Made by a program: the position numbers and the translations under genes. From Carboxylicivirga sp964602515 (lineage in GTDB: Bacteria > Bacteroidota > Bacteroidia > Bacteroidales > Marinilabiliaceae), in assembly GCA_964602515.1 (NCBI GenBank), contig CAZRRJ010000001.1, positions 744,001 to 808,000 on the forward strand: 64,000 nt of DNA, in the 5' to 3' direction. Positions 54,410-63,796 of the stretch are shown piece after piece; the stretch's first letter is position 1, and the number at the start of each line of letters is the position of its first letter. Below the pieces are notes generated by a model, which saw only the letters and a program-made list of their open reading frames with translations, was not told the origin of the DNA and did no database searches.

Positions 54410-55285
54410 CTATTTCTTATTTCGATTACTATCTACTTTAATTACTTCGCCAGAGCATGAACTGACACAACGTTCACATAATATACACTGACGGTGATCT
54501 ATAGCTTTATTCTTTTCTGCATAACTTTGTACATCAATCAACATCGGACATACTTTATTACATCTCATGCAAGCACTACACTCATCCTCTTTAACTGTTC
54601 TTATTTTGAAATACGACCAAGGAGCAAATACTCCAGATATGGTAAGAAAGGGGCATAATAAGCGACAATAGGCCCTGCTTCCAAGAAAAAATGTAAGTGT
54701 AAAACCTACAGTGATAATATAAATATTCTCACCAATAATAAACACTCGCCTAAGTGACTCATCTGTTGCGGGATTAACCATTTTATTAACAACAATTACA
54801 GCAGCAATACTCATCATTAATAAATACCCCCAGGCCAAATAGTTATTTCTTTTATAAATCGTTTTACTTGATTTAGAATTTGTTAACTCAAAGAATAATC
54901 CCGTCCAACAAGCACGGGAGCAAAAAGCATTGCCCAGCACAAAAGGCAGTAATACCCTAGCTACAATTGTTTGAATTAAAGCCCCGGTAACAATTCCTTC
55001 TGCTACATCAAATATTATCTGCGAATACTGAAAGTTAACTCCAATCACTATACTAAGATAAAATAGAAGAAAGCAACCAATTATTGCCTGTACCATTAAT
55101 CTTAATAATTGTCTGTACTGTGGGTAATTAATTACAAGAGAACGCACATTAAATTCTGCTATCCCAATACCAAAAAACAGAGTAAAGTATCTCCAGTCAC
55201 GAAATGCCCAGGCTATAAGACCAACTATTGTAAAACTAATAAGTGATATGAACGGAATCTTATATCTATGCCATACTTTACTCAT
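54410..55285 (-). CDS. Membrane 4Fe-4S protein of NapH/CcoG type
   Basis: A 291-residue protein with several membrane helices and cysteine pairs CSRACW (122-127) and YCRLLCP (206-212) facing the cytoplasm, then two classical ferredoxin clusters: CSACMRCNKVC (C236, C239, C242, C246) and CILCERCVSSC (C267, C270, C273, C277). This is the arrangement of NapH-like electron-transfer proteins. In this operon it could supply electrons to the FAD oxidoreductases. It overlaps the upstream C45 gene by 8 bases. Confidence 0.85.
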   Translation of the reverse strand: MSKVWHRYKIPFISLISFTIVGLIAWAFRDWRYFTLFFGIGIAEFNVRSLVINYPQYRQLLRLMVQAIIGCFLLFYLSIVIGVNFQYSQIIFDVAEGIVTGALIQTIVARVLLPFVLGNAFCSRACWTGLFFELTNSKSSKTIYKRNNYLAWGYLLMMSIAAVIVVNKMVNPATDESLRRVFIIGENIYIITVGFTLTFFLGSRAYCRLLCPFLTISGVFAPWSYFKIRTVKEDECSACMRCNKVCPMLIDVQSYAEKNKAIDHRQCILCERCVSSCSGEVIKVDSNRNKK

Positions 55286-56942
55286 TCTTCAGCACTTCAA
55301 TTCTGTTTAATATTTGTTGTCTATCAACCATTCGCGGTATTTTACAGCTTAATGATGTCTTATAATAATGTAAGGCTTTAGTACGGTCATTTATACTTTC
55401 AAAATATTGTCCTAAAATATAATAGGCATAATAGTACTCTGCACTCTGTTTAATGATTTTATTAATGTTGGTATCATTAATAAGCACCCTCTCATTATTA
55501 AGAAGTTTGTTTTTAACGGAATCAAGCACAGATCGGTATTGCCAAAAAGTATCGACTCCTCCTGACTTATAAAAATCTGAACAGCTAACCTTTAATGAAT
55601 CAATAGAAACTGATTTCGTTTTTACATTAAATGAATCGGAAAAAATTTCATTTAAATCATAAGCTAAATAATCATTTTCCTGGTATGGAAACTTAGAAAC
55701 CCACATTAATCGCTGTTCGGGCTTAAAAACCACTGAATGATGACAAATCAACTGATTAACAGCTGCTTCATTACCAATACCTATCTCCCGGTTATTAATA
55801 CCATTTTTATCTCTGAGTATTTCAATCGCTTTTTCAACATCTAACACTTTAGCCGTGTCTATTAGCTCATGTGTGCGTTGTAAACGATACATCGAACAGC
55901 CTTCATTAATCGCTTCAACATTAAGCTCAGTATTTCTTAACTGGTCGCTCTGAAAGTGGTTGGTAAGCACTTGCTTTGATGATTGAGAATCGTATACCGC
56001 TACAGATTCTATACTTTTCTCAATTATAACTGTTTTTTTATCGTGGGCAGACCCTATAAAAAAAGATTCTGACACAAAAGAGTCGTATTTTTTTATAATG
56101 TCATATGCTTCCTTTATATTACCTGCATGTTGTAATACCTCACGTGAGATTAATGATACTGGTGTTTTTGCAGATAATGGAATACCTGATTTTGCTGAGT
56201 TTAAAGTAACTGTTAAGCCTCGTTCATTCATACCGGAAAGAACACCAATCATTCCACCCCAGGATATATAGGCAAAATTGTACCCTGAATCCGGTTTACA
56301 AAAAACAACCAACTTATTGCGTGCAAAGTCATCTCCTGCCGAAAAATCAAGATTTCTGCCAATTATTAAGGTACTGTCTTTAGTTAGCTCATTTTGTACA
56401 CTAAAAGCAGTACAGTTGACTAAATTCATGTTCTGAATCGTATGTCCTATATCGTGTGCTGCATGATAGTTAAGTATACGATGGTACTTTTCTCCTACAA
56501 AATCATACTTATCGGAAGCAAAAAGAGATATGCCGTATATTTCCTGACGTAAAGAGAGTGGTATATAATTATCCAGATCTTTATTAAAATAGGCAATAAA
56601 ATATTTCAGATAATTTAGTGTTGCTTTTGATGGAATAAGGTTACTAATAAACTCAAAAAAATACCTTTCCTGTCTTTCTGCCAGTTCTTGAGTAAGTTTA
56701 CCATTCTTTACGCCCATTTCAAAAGGCGAACCACTTATAAAAAGCTCGCTAACTCCTCCATCATTTTTCTTTATCCAATCGCCATCGCATACACTAAGGC
56801 TATCAGTAATTTGCACCACAGGAGAGTTAAGTACACCTTTCAGCTTAACAACAGGAGGATCCAGCATAATTGATCTTAATGCTAAATATATCAATGTACT
56901 ACCAACTATAATGGTGATTAGTATATACTTGATCCACTTCAT
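55278..56942 (-). CDS. C45-type autoproteolytic acyltransferase/hydrolase with C-terminal TPR
   Basis: A 554-residue protein anchored by one N-terminal membrane segment (YILITIIVGSTLIYLAL). The Ntn-hydrolase domain has NCTAFSVQNE (Cys 177), the self-cleavage and nucleophile site of the acyl-CoA:6-aminopenicillanate acyltransferase family, followed by LIIGRNLDF and SWGGMIGVLSGMNERGL. The last 60 residues (YYYAYYILGQYFESINDRTK) look like a TPR. The family forms or cleaves amide bonds with acyl groups; here it may acylate an amine or process a lipid amide in the periplasm. It overlaps both neighbours. Confidence 0.82.
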   Translation of the reverse strand: MKWIKYILITIIVGSTLIYLALRSIMLDPPVVKLKGVLNSPVVQITDSLSVCDGDWIKKNDGGVSELFISGSPFEMGVKNGKLTQELAERQERYFFEFISNLIPSKATLNYLKYFIAYFNKDLDNYIPLSLRQEIYGISLFASDKYDFVGEKYHRILNYHAAHDIGHTIQNMNLVNCTAFSVQNELTKDSTLIIGRNLDFSAGDDFARNKLVVFCKPDSGYNFAYISWGGMIGVLSGMNERGLTVTLNSAKSGIPLSAKTPVSLISREVLQHAGNIKEAYDIIKKYDSFVSESFFIGSAHDKKTVIIEKSIESVAVYDSQSSKQVLTNHFQSDQLRNTELNVEAINEGCSMYRLQRTHELIDTAKVLDVEKAIEILRDKNGINNREIGIGNEAAVNQLICHHSVVFKPEQRLMWVSKFPYQENDYLAYDLNEIFSDSFNVKTKSVSIDSLKVSCSDFYKSGGVDTFWQYRSVLDSVKNKLLNNERVLINDTNINKIIKQSAEYYYAYYILGQYFESINDRTKALHYYKTSLSCKIPRMVDRQQILNRIEVLKNE

Positions 56943-58465
56943 ATATTAAGGGCTTTTTTATGTGTTTTTAAATCGTCTATAATCGTATTAATGCCTTCCA
57001 TTTCACCACAGGTAAGGATAGCCCCTATTGAAACACCCAAAATACCATGCATATTTATATTTTGCCCTGTCAGAAACAAGTTTTTCAACCTTGTTTTAGG
57101 AAATATTTGTGATGTAAAAGGATGCCGGCTATCCGTTAAACTTCCGTACATGGCACCTTCTCTTACCCCTGTATAATCACGATAGGTTAGTGGAGATGAT
57201 GTGTAGCATGTATCAATACATTCGTTTATATTCTCATATTTTTTTTGTAGTAGCTGAATAAGCTTTTCTGCCTTTTCCTTTTTCATTTTCAGATATGAAT
57301 CTCCTCGATTTTCAATGGTGGTCTCAATCCAGGGATACATCTCATTAAAATCCATAGGAGACAACACAATAAGGCTTTCTGCATAACCTTCATGTCTTTT
57401 ACTTTCATTCAAATAAAGCATATAACCTTGTGGCCATTTATCTTTATCATATTCATCCAATCCCCAAACGCTATCGCCGTTATAGTAATATACATTTGAA
57501 TTTTGATACACAAATGTTTTTTCTTTAAGCACAATGTACAGGCAAAAACACGAAGTTGTTTGTTCCTGTCGCTTCAATCGGTTAACAAATGCATTCCTAA
57601 TATTTGCTCCCTCTGCCATTTGCATTGTTACCAGTGGATCAATATTGGAAATATACCTGTCTGCTTTTACTACTGACTTATCAGCCAATTGAACTTTCTG
57701 AACTTCATTGTTAACGCAAACTAACTTTGTAACTTTTGAGTTGGTATAAACACACCCTCCATTTTCTTCTATTACTTTCCGAAAAGCTTTTGCAACCTGT
57801 CCTCCTCCTTTTTCTAACTTCCAAGCACTGTTTAAATAAAAAATATTAATAATGGCATGTATAAACAAAGATGCTGATTCCTTCTTACCACCATATAAGG
57901 AATTCATCAAACATAGTATATTCTTTAATTCTTCATTCTTAGTTAAGGAATTTACAAAATCATATACATTCTCATCCAGTCCTTTTTTTATACCAAATTC
58001 CTCAGAATTAATATGACGCAGATTTACAACGTCCACTGAATTATAAATGTCAAGAATCTTTTCAAAATATGTATTTATGCCCTCAGTATCATCCGGAAAG
58101 TGTTCAATCAACTTAATTTTAAAACGATCAATACCCTGAGGGACTGAAAATTCTTTGCCACCAACATGCAGATTGTCAAAGCCATCTTCATCCAATTTCC
58201 TTACTTCAATTTTATCATAAATATCAAAGTAACGAAACAGTGTATTTAAAATCTGTCCATCTTCATAGCTACCAATATAATGCATACCGGTATCAAATAG
58301 AACATTTTTGCGTTTAAAGTCCTGCAGGCAACCTCCTATCTGGTAATGTTTTTCTAAAACACATACTTTAAAGCCCCGCTGGCTTAAAATACTACCACAA
58401 GCTAATCCTCCTAACCCACTTCCAATAATAGCAACGTCAAACTTGCTCTCCATTTCCATATGCAT
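56939..58465 (-). CDS. FAD-dependent oxidoreductase of the CrtI/RetSat type (first)
   Basis: A 508-residue protein with the N-terminal Rossmann motif IIGSGLGGLACGSILSQRG (13-31) and a C-terminal FAD-closing region LFLTGQNINMHGILGVSIG. RDYTG in the segment STPLTYRDYTG-like (here SSPLTYRDYTGVREGAMYG) is typical of the retinol-saturase/CrtISO group, which adds or isomerises conjugated double bonds. Its start codon overlaps the stop of the second paralogue. The two genes are clearly related but not recent duplicates. Confidence 0.85.
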   Translation of the reverse strand: MHMEMESKFDVAIIGSGLGGLACGSILSQRGFKVCVLEKHYQIGGCLQDFKRKNVLFDTGMHYIGSYEDGQILNTLFRYFDIYDKIEVRKLDEDGFDNLHVGGKEFSVPQGIDRFKIKLIEHFPDDTEGINTYFEKILDIYNSVDVVNLRHINSEEFGIKKGLDENVYDFVNSLTKNEELKNILCLMNSLYGGKKESASLFIHAIINIFYLNSAWKLEKGGGQVAKAFRKVIEENGGCVYTNSKVTKLVCVNNEVQKVQLADKSVVKADRYISNIDPLVTMQMAEGANIRNAFVNRLKRQEQTTSCFCLYIVLKEKTFVYQNSNVYYYNGDSVWGLDEYDKDKWPQGYMLYLNESKRHEGYAESLIVLSPMDFNEMYPWIETTIENRGDSYLKMKKEKAEKLIQLLQKKYENINECIDTCYTSSPLTYRDYTGVREGAMYGSLTDSRHPFTSQIFPKTRLKNLFLTGQNINMHGILGVSIGAILTCGEMEGINTIIDDLKTHKKALNI

Positions 58466-59952
58466 TACTGTTTAATTAATTTATTGTACACATATTCTTC
58501 CCCAAGTAATTGTGCACAAGTTAATACGGATGAAATTGAAACCCCTAAAATGCCATGCATATTTATATTTTGCCCCGTAAAATAAAGATTTTTAAGCCGG
58601 GTTTGAGGTAAAACAATAGCATGCATTGGGTTTCTGTAGTCTTTAACAATACCATAGGCTGAGCCATTAGCTGAACCTGTATAATCGCGGTAAGTTAATG
58701 GTGTTGATGTAAAATACGATGTAATAGCAGATTTTAAACCTGGAATTTTCATCGATGCCATATCAATTAGCTTATTTGCTTTTTCCTGCTTAAAACGAAG
58801 ATAATCTTCTCCCCTGTTTTCAACCCCTGTATCACTCCATTTTTCCACTTCTTTATAATTCATATACGCAATTATTGTAAGCCCATCAGTATATTCACTT
58901 GTTTTATGGTTATACAGCGTATACATCAGCATATTTTGCGGCCATCCTTTACAGTCTGTATTCCAAACATTATTACTTTTAAAATAATGGTGGTTATAAT
59001 TTTGGTATTTAATGGTATTTTTCTTCAATACGATGTATACTGAGAACATACCTATCGAATCTTTTAAAGACAATATTCTGTTTCGATAAACCTTTTTAAG
59101 CGCACCTTCTTCAATTACCGGTATTAGTGTTTTAGGGTGTACACTTGAAATGATTTTTTTCGCCACATATTTTTCTCCGTTTGACAAATTTATAGCCGAT
59201 ATATTTCCATTTTCAACCGATAGCCCGGATACTTGTGCATTACGAACTATTACACCGCCATTACTTCGTATTCCATTAGCTAATACATTAGCAATTCCAC
59301 TGCCTCCTTCTTTAACACGCCACGAACTTTTAACAAAAGAGTAGCTAATTAGTGCATGTGTATAAAGCGGAGTTACATCCTCCTGTCCGGCATACAGAAT
59401 ATTTGTTCCGGCCATAAGGGCACGCAAATCCGGATTCTTGGTGTGCTCATTAATGTATCCAGATGCAGATTGCGATAAACTGGTATCGGCATTTGACAGG
59501 GTATCATACTTATTATCCAGTCGGTATAATGGAAAAGAATAGCACACCTCCTTAAGACCTTTTATATAAGCATCTATTCCTTTAGCTTCTTGCGGAAAAT
59601 AGCTTTTTAATGCCTCCCTGTAATTATTATGTCCTTGCGGAATACGATACTCTTTATCACCCAGGGTAATAATATCCGATTGGTCTAAATCAAGCTGTTT
59701 TAATGTAATGTTACCTATTAATCCAAATAACTTAAAATACTGATTAAGTACTTCTCCTTCTCCCAAGCTTTCAGTATAGTTAAGTCCTGTATTAAAAACA
59801 ACACCATCGCGTACAAACGACTGCATCATTCCACCAATACGGTCATTCTTTTCCAGTACAGCTACCTTATAGCCCTCCTTACTCAGCAGATATGCACATT
59901 GCAAACCGCCTAAGCCACTTCCTATTACAACTATATCATACATGCTTTCCAT
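58465..59952 (-). CDS. FAD-dependent oxidoreductase of the CrtI/RetSat type (second)
   Basis: A 495-residue paralogue of the gene after it. The FAD motif is VIGSGLGGLQCAYLLSKEG (9-27), and it shares the ENRGEDYLRFKQEKA segment, TPLTYRDYTGSANGSAYG and LYFTGQNINMHGILGVSIS. Tandem CrtI/RetSat enzymes suggest two successive redox steps on a polyene or long acyl chain. The start touches the stop of the MMPL fusion gene. Confidence 0.85.
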   Translation of the reverse strand: MESMYDIVVIGSGLGGLQCAYLLSKEGYKVAVLEKNDRIGGMMQSFVRDGVVFNTGLNYTESLGEGEVLNQYFKLFGLIGNITLKQLDLDQSDIITLGDKEYRIPQGHNNYREALKSYFPQEAKGIDAYIKGLKEVCYSFPLYRLDNKYDTLSNADTSLSQSASGYINEHTKNPDLRALMAGTNILYAGQEDVTPLYTHALISYSFVKSSWRVKEGGSGIANVLANGIRSNGGVIVRNAQVSGLSVENGNISAINLSNGEKYVAKKIISSVHPKTLIPVIEEGALKKVYRNRILSLKDSIGMFSVYIVLKKNTIKYQNYNHHYFKSNNVWNTDCKGWPQNMLMYTLYNHKTSEYTDGLTIIAYMNYKEVEKWSDTGVENRGEDYLRFKQEKANKLIDMASMKIPGLKSAITSYFTSTPLTYRDYTGSANGSAYGIVKDYRNPMHAIVLPQTRLKNLYFTGQNINMHGILGVSISSVLTCAQLLGEEYVYNKLIKQ

Positions 59953-62900
59953 TACTGTTCTTTTGTTAGCACATAAGTAAGGTTCGACGTATACTTTGCA
60001 TTATCTACCTTTTTAAAAGTCATGTTCTTTTCTTTAGCAAAAGCCATAATTTTCTTCGATGACACAAAAGACAACTCGTACTTCATTTGATTGAATCGCA
60101 ACACTTTAATCGAAAAAAATTCGGTTAATTTGGTTACCTTAGTGCGCTGACGTAATTCTGTGTCTGCATCTCTGATAACAATCAAGCCTCCATTATTGAG
60201 TTGATAGTATGCTTTATTAAGCACTATATCCTGCCTTTCCTCAGAAAAATAGTGTAGTACATCATTAAAAACAAAGGCATCAGCAGACTCAAAATCTTCC
60301 TGCACAATATCTTTAACTCCAAAATTTACCTGTGTTGATCCAGCAGTAACTTCTTGTGCTACACCAATCTTTTCTTTGTCATAGTCCCATCCAACAATGC
60401 ATCGCTCTTTGGACGTATAAGCCAGCATATGGCATAAAAAACCGTACCCACACCCCACATCAATAATCTTACCTTGCTTAGGTAACAGCTCATCGTAAAA
60501 ACGATAGTTCTTTTCCAGTCTGATTTTTACACGTAAATACCATTCTAAAACCGGCCCTTTATAAACGTATTGGTTGATTAATCGTCGGGTAAAAAAATCA
60601 ACATTTTCTTTTTCATCTTTTAATAATTGATGTTGTTTACGATAAAAGGTGGTCATTTTTTGGGCTTGCGGACGATAAGTAATACCCTTTTCAATATCTA
60701 CCTTTTCAATTTTTACCCGGTCGAAGAACTTAAGCGTTATATGCCCGGCTCTTAAAAAAAATTCAGTTTTTGGCATACACTCATATGCACCATGAAGAAC
60801 TACAGGCAGAATATCAATACCCAAATAATCGGCCAGACTAAATGCCCCTTGGTGAAAGCGCTTGATACTACCATCTTTTGTACGCGTACCTTCCGGAAAA
60901 ACCAGTACCGAATACCCCAAATCTACTTTCTGTTTTATTTTTTTATAGCCCTGATCTATCCCTGTGTATATCGGATAAAAATCAATATACCGAATGATAA
61001 AACCATAAAATGGATTTTTCCAAACCCATTCATTGGTTAGTACAATTATCTTTGGATTTAGTAGTAATAATAAAGCAATATCAAGGTGTGACTGATGATT
61101 ACAAGTAATAACAGCCGGTTTTGATAAATCAAACTTATGCTTATCCACATATTCTTTCCGAAACAGGATATTCATTCCCACCACTAATTTACAAGTCAGA
61201 TAAACCAAGTAATGAATAATGCGCTTTTTCATCCTTTTTCCAAATGGTGTAATTCTGAAAATTAACACTAAAGCCGACAGAATAATAACTCCTGTTAAAA
61301 ACACAATAAACGATAAAAGTGATACTAAAACATCTATTGCTACAATAGGAAATACACGCTTTTTACCATTGTTGCTTACCAGTAAGTTAAAAAGGAATGG
61401 CAAAAGTGTAAAAGTAATTATCACAACAGAAATGATTCCCATAACGGTAACCATAGCAATTGATTTTAGTGCTGGATGTTTTGCAAAAATCAATACACCA
61501 ACTCCTATTAGGGTTGTTGCTACACTTAATAAGATGGAAATCTTATAAGGTAATACGCTCCTTGAACCATATTTGTGATTGTTAATAAGTCCCTGTGTCA
61601 GAAATATTGAATAATCAATACCCAACCCGAATATGAACGTACAAATGATGATATTAAAAATATTAAAATGCACATCAAAAACCCCCATTAATCCAATTGT
61701 CCATTGCCAACTTAGCACAATAGGAATAAAGGTTATCAAAGCAAGTTCTATTCGTCCCCAAAAAAGAAGTACAATTAAAAAAACCACCACCATAGAATAA
61801 TTAATAAGCTTTGTAAAATCATCTTTTAAAACTTCAAAAAACTTATTAGTAAAGAACTGCTTATCTAATACTAACAGATCAGGTGATGATTTCAAAATGG
61901 TAAAAAAGTCTGCTTTTTTACTTTGATCTACTTTACATATTGAAACTAATGAAGTTTGCCCATTTTGTTGACTGATTAAATTACCCAAGAAGATTTCCTG
62001 TACTAATTTTATTTCACTATCGCTTATTAAGCTGTATGGCTTGGTTAAGGTTTGATAAAATGAAGTAAAAGCATTATTTTTAAAATGGTTGATTTCACCT
62101 GCGAGCGAAATATTTTTGACTGTTGCATCTATTCCCTTTTTATTCCAAAACGAATGCCACCGCTCTAATTGAGCCTTTTGCTTTTCTTTTGACAACAACA
62201 AAATACCCGGACTACTCATTGAGCGTACTACACCACTTCCAGTTAAACGATCAAAGACAGCCTGATTTTTCTCCATCTTATTTAAGGCTCCATTTACGGT
62301 ACTATCTGACACAACAACGTAAATAGCACTTGATGCTTCTGAGCTAATAGTTTTTAACTTTTGCTCTGTCTTTTGTAATTCATCCGGTAAATAGTTCAAA
62401 TTGGCAATATCAGCATCGAAACCAATGGTTTTCCCCGTAAGATAAAACACTATTGAAGCTACCATAACCCCAAGTAGCCATGTTTTTTTTGCGTGGAAAT
62501 TGTATGATGCCAATTGATCAAACAATAGATTTTTATCTTGTTTAACAGCATGCTTTTGCCCCTTAAACAACAAAGGCAAACATATTAAAACAAATATTGA
62601 AGCACCTATAACACTTAAACCTGCAAAGAGTCCCAGTTGATTTAAAGCCTGTGAGTTAACCACATTCAAACAGAAGAATGCGCTTGCCGTAGTAAGACTA
62701 CTCATTATCACAGGATTAGAAATATCATTAAGAATCTGTTTGGCTGAATGCCCGAAGCGAACATGGGAAAAATAGTGCAATGAAAAATCAATGGAGATAC
62801 CAACCAGGATAGCACCTACTCCTAAAGATATAGCAGATAAGGTTGGATAAGTAATTGACAATATACTTAAAGCAACTCCAACTCCAAGCACAACCGGTAA

Positions 62901-63788
62901 AAACAAAAATAGCAGTATTCTTACCTTTCTAAAAACAAATAAAAAGAGGAGTAAAAGCAATATAACAGCAATGGATATAGTAATCAGTATATCCTTTTGT
63001 ACTCGATTAGCATTTGCTACTGCAACAGCTGTACCTCCATAATACTCAACCAGAACATCATTTGTAAAAGAGGCTTTTATATGCGCGTTAATACGCTCTA
63101 TTAATACCCGGTTTTGTTTCGTATTTTTTGATGAGTAGGCAGGATCAATAAAGCATAAAACATGCTTTTTATCTTTTGTAAATATGTGTGATTTATAGAG
63201 TGTAAAATTTTTATCAAGCTGAAATACTTTTAGTCGTTCTAAATACCGTGGTACTATACTTAAGGGATCATTAAGGATATATTTAGATGCTCCAAAGCCT
63301 GTGGGGGCAATAATACTGCGATAATTCTTTTTCATTAAACCACTCAGGTTAGCTGGCTTAACTATGGTATCAAGATAGGCATAATCTGCATCCGACATAT
63401 AAAATGGTAAGTTACGATAGAAATAATCGTACACTTTTTTAATGGCTGATTCATCAACGCTCTTCCTTACATTTTTAACCAATGCTGTATCATTCTCTAA
63501 AAATGCCCCTAAACTATCAATAACCTGAATAAGCCGCCTGGCATCAGTCTGTGTCGAATCTTTAAGCGAGGCAATAAAAATGATCTGATCAGCAAACTTT
63601 GAATTAGAAAATATTTTGCTCATCTCCGATATCCTGTCATCCATTGGTATCAGGGATGAGATATCTTCTTCTAACTTAACCTTATGAATTAAGAAAGCCA
63701 TACCAATAACCAATAGAAGTAAAACGGCAGTAAAACTTCTTTTTGACTGATTGAAAACGGTATACAATAAGGTAAATATACTATGCAT
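59952..63788 (-). CDS. MMPL/RND exporter fused to PlsC acyltransferase and SAM methyltransferase
   Basis: A 1278-residue protein. Residues about 1-850 are an MMPL/RND-type exporter with two repeats of large loop plus helices; each contains the signature near GISIDFSLHYFSH (330-342) and GLGIDYSIFLTQG (721-733). Residues about 870-1050 are a PlsC acyltransferase with NHQSHLD (His 897-Asp 903 context) and FPEGTRTKDG (964-973). Residues about 1090-1278 are a class I methyltransferase (IIDVGCGYGFLCHML, 1108-1122). In related pigment loci these are separate genes. The fusion would couple acylation, methylation and export of one lipid-like product. Confidence 0.88.
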   Translation of the reverse strand: MHSIFTLLYTVFNQSKRSFTAVLLLLVIGMAFLIHKVKLEEDISSLIPMDDRISEMSKIFSNSKFADQIIFIASLKDSTQTDARRLIQVIDSLGAFLENDTALVKNVRKSVDESAIKKVYDYFYRNLPFYMSDADYAYLDTIVKPANLSGLMKKNYRSIIAPTGFGASKYILNDPLSIVPRYLERLKVFQLDKNFTLYKSHIFTKDKKHVLCFIDPAYSSKNTKQNRVLIERINAHIKASFTNDVLVEYYGGTAVAVANANRVQKDILITISIAVILLLLLFLFVFRKVRILLFLFLPVVLGVGVALSILSITYPTLSAISLGVGAILVGISIDFSLHYFSHVRFGHSAKQILNDISNPVIMSSLTTASAFFCLNVVNSQALNQLGLFAGLSVIGASIFVLICLPLLFKGQKHAVKQDKNLLFDQLASYNFHAKKTWLLGVMVASIVFYLTGKTIGFDADIANLNYLPDELQKTEQKLKTISSEASSAIYVVVSDSTVNGALNKMEKNQAVFDRLTGSGVVRSMSSPGILLLSKEKQKAQLERWHSFWNKKGIDATVKNISLAGEINHFKNNAFTSFYQTLTKPYSLISDSEIKLVQEIFLGNLISQQNGQTSLVSICKVDQSKKADFFTILKSSPDLLVLDKQFFTNKFFEVLKDDFTKLINYSMVVVFLIVLLFWGRIELALITFIPIVLSWQWTIGLMGVFDVHFNIFNIIICTFIFGLGIDYSIFLTQGLINNHKYGSRSVLPYKISILLSVATTLIGVGVLIFAKHPALKSIAMVTVMGIISVVIITFTLLPFLFNLLVSNNGKKRVFPIVAIDVLVSLLSFIVFLTGVIILSALVLIFRITPFGKRMKKRIIHYLVYLTCKLVVGMNILFRKEYVDKHKFDLSKPAVITCNHQSHLDIALLLLLNPKIIVLTNEWVWKNPFYGFIIRYIDFYPIYTGIDQGYKKIKQKVDLGYSVLVFPEGTRTKDGSIKRFHQGAFSLADYLGIDILPVVLHGAYECMPKTEFFLRAGHITLKFFDRVKIEKVDIEKGITYRPQAQKMTTFYRKQHQLLKDEKENVDFFTRRLINQYVYKGPVLEWYLRVKIRLEKNYRFYDELLPKQGKIIDVGCGYGFLCHMLAYTSKERCIVGWDYDKEKIGVAQEVTAGSTQVNFGVKDIVQEDFESADAFVFNDVLHYFSEERQDIVLNKAYYQLNNGGLIVIRDADTELRQRTKVTKLTEFFSIKVLRFNQMKYELSFVSSKKIMAFAKEKNMTFKKVDNAKYTSNLTYVLTKEQ

Positions 63789-63796
63789 TAGCCGGC

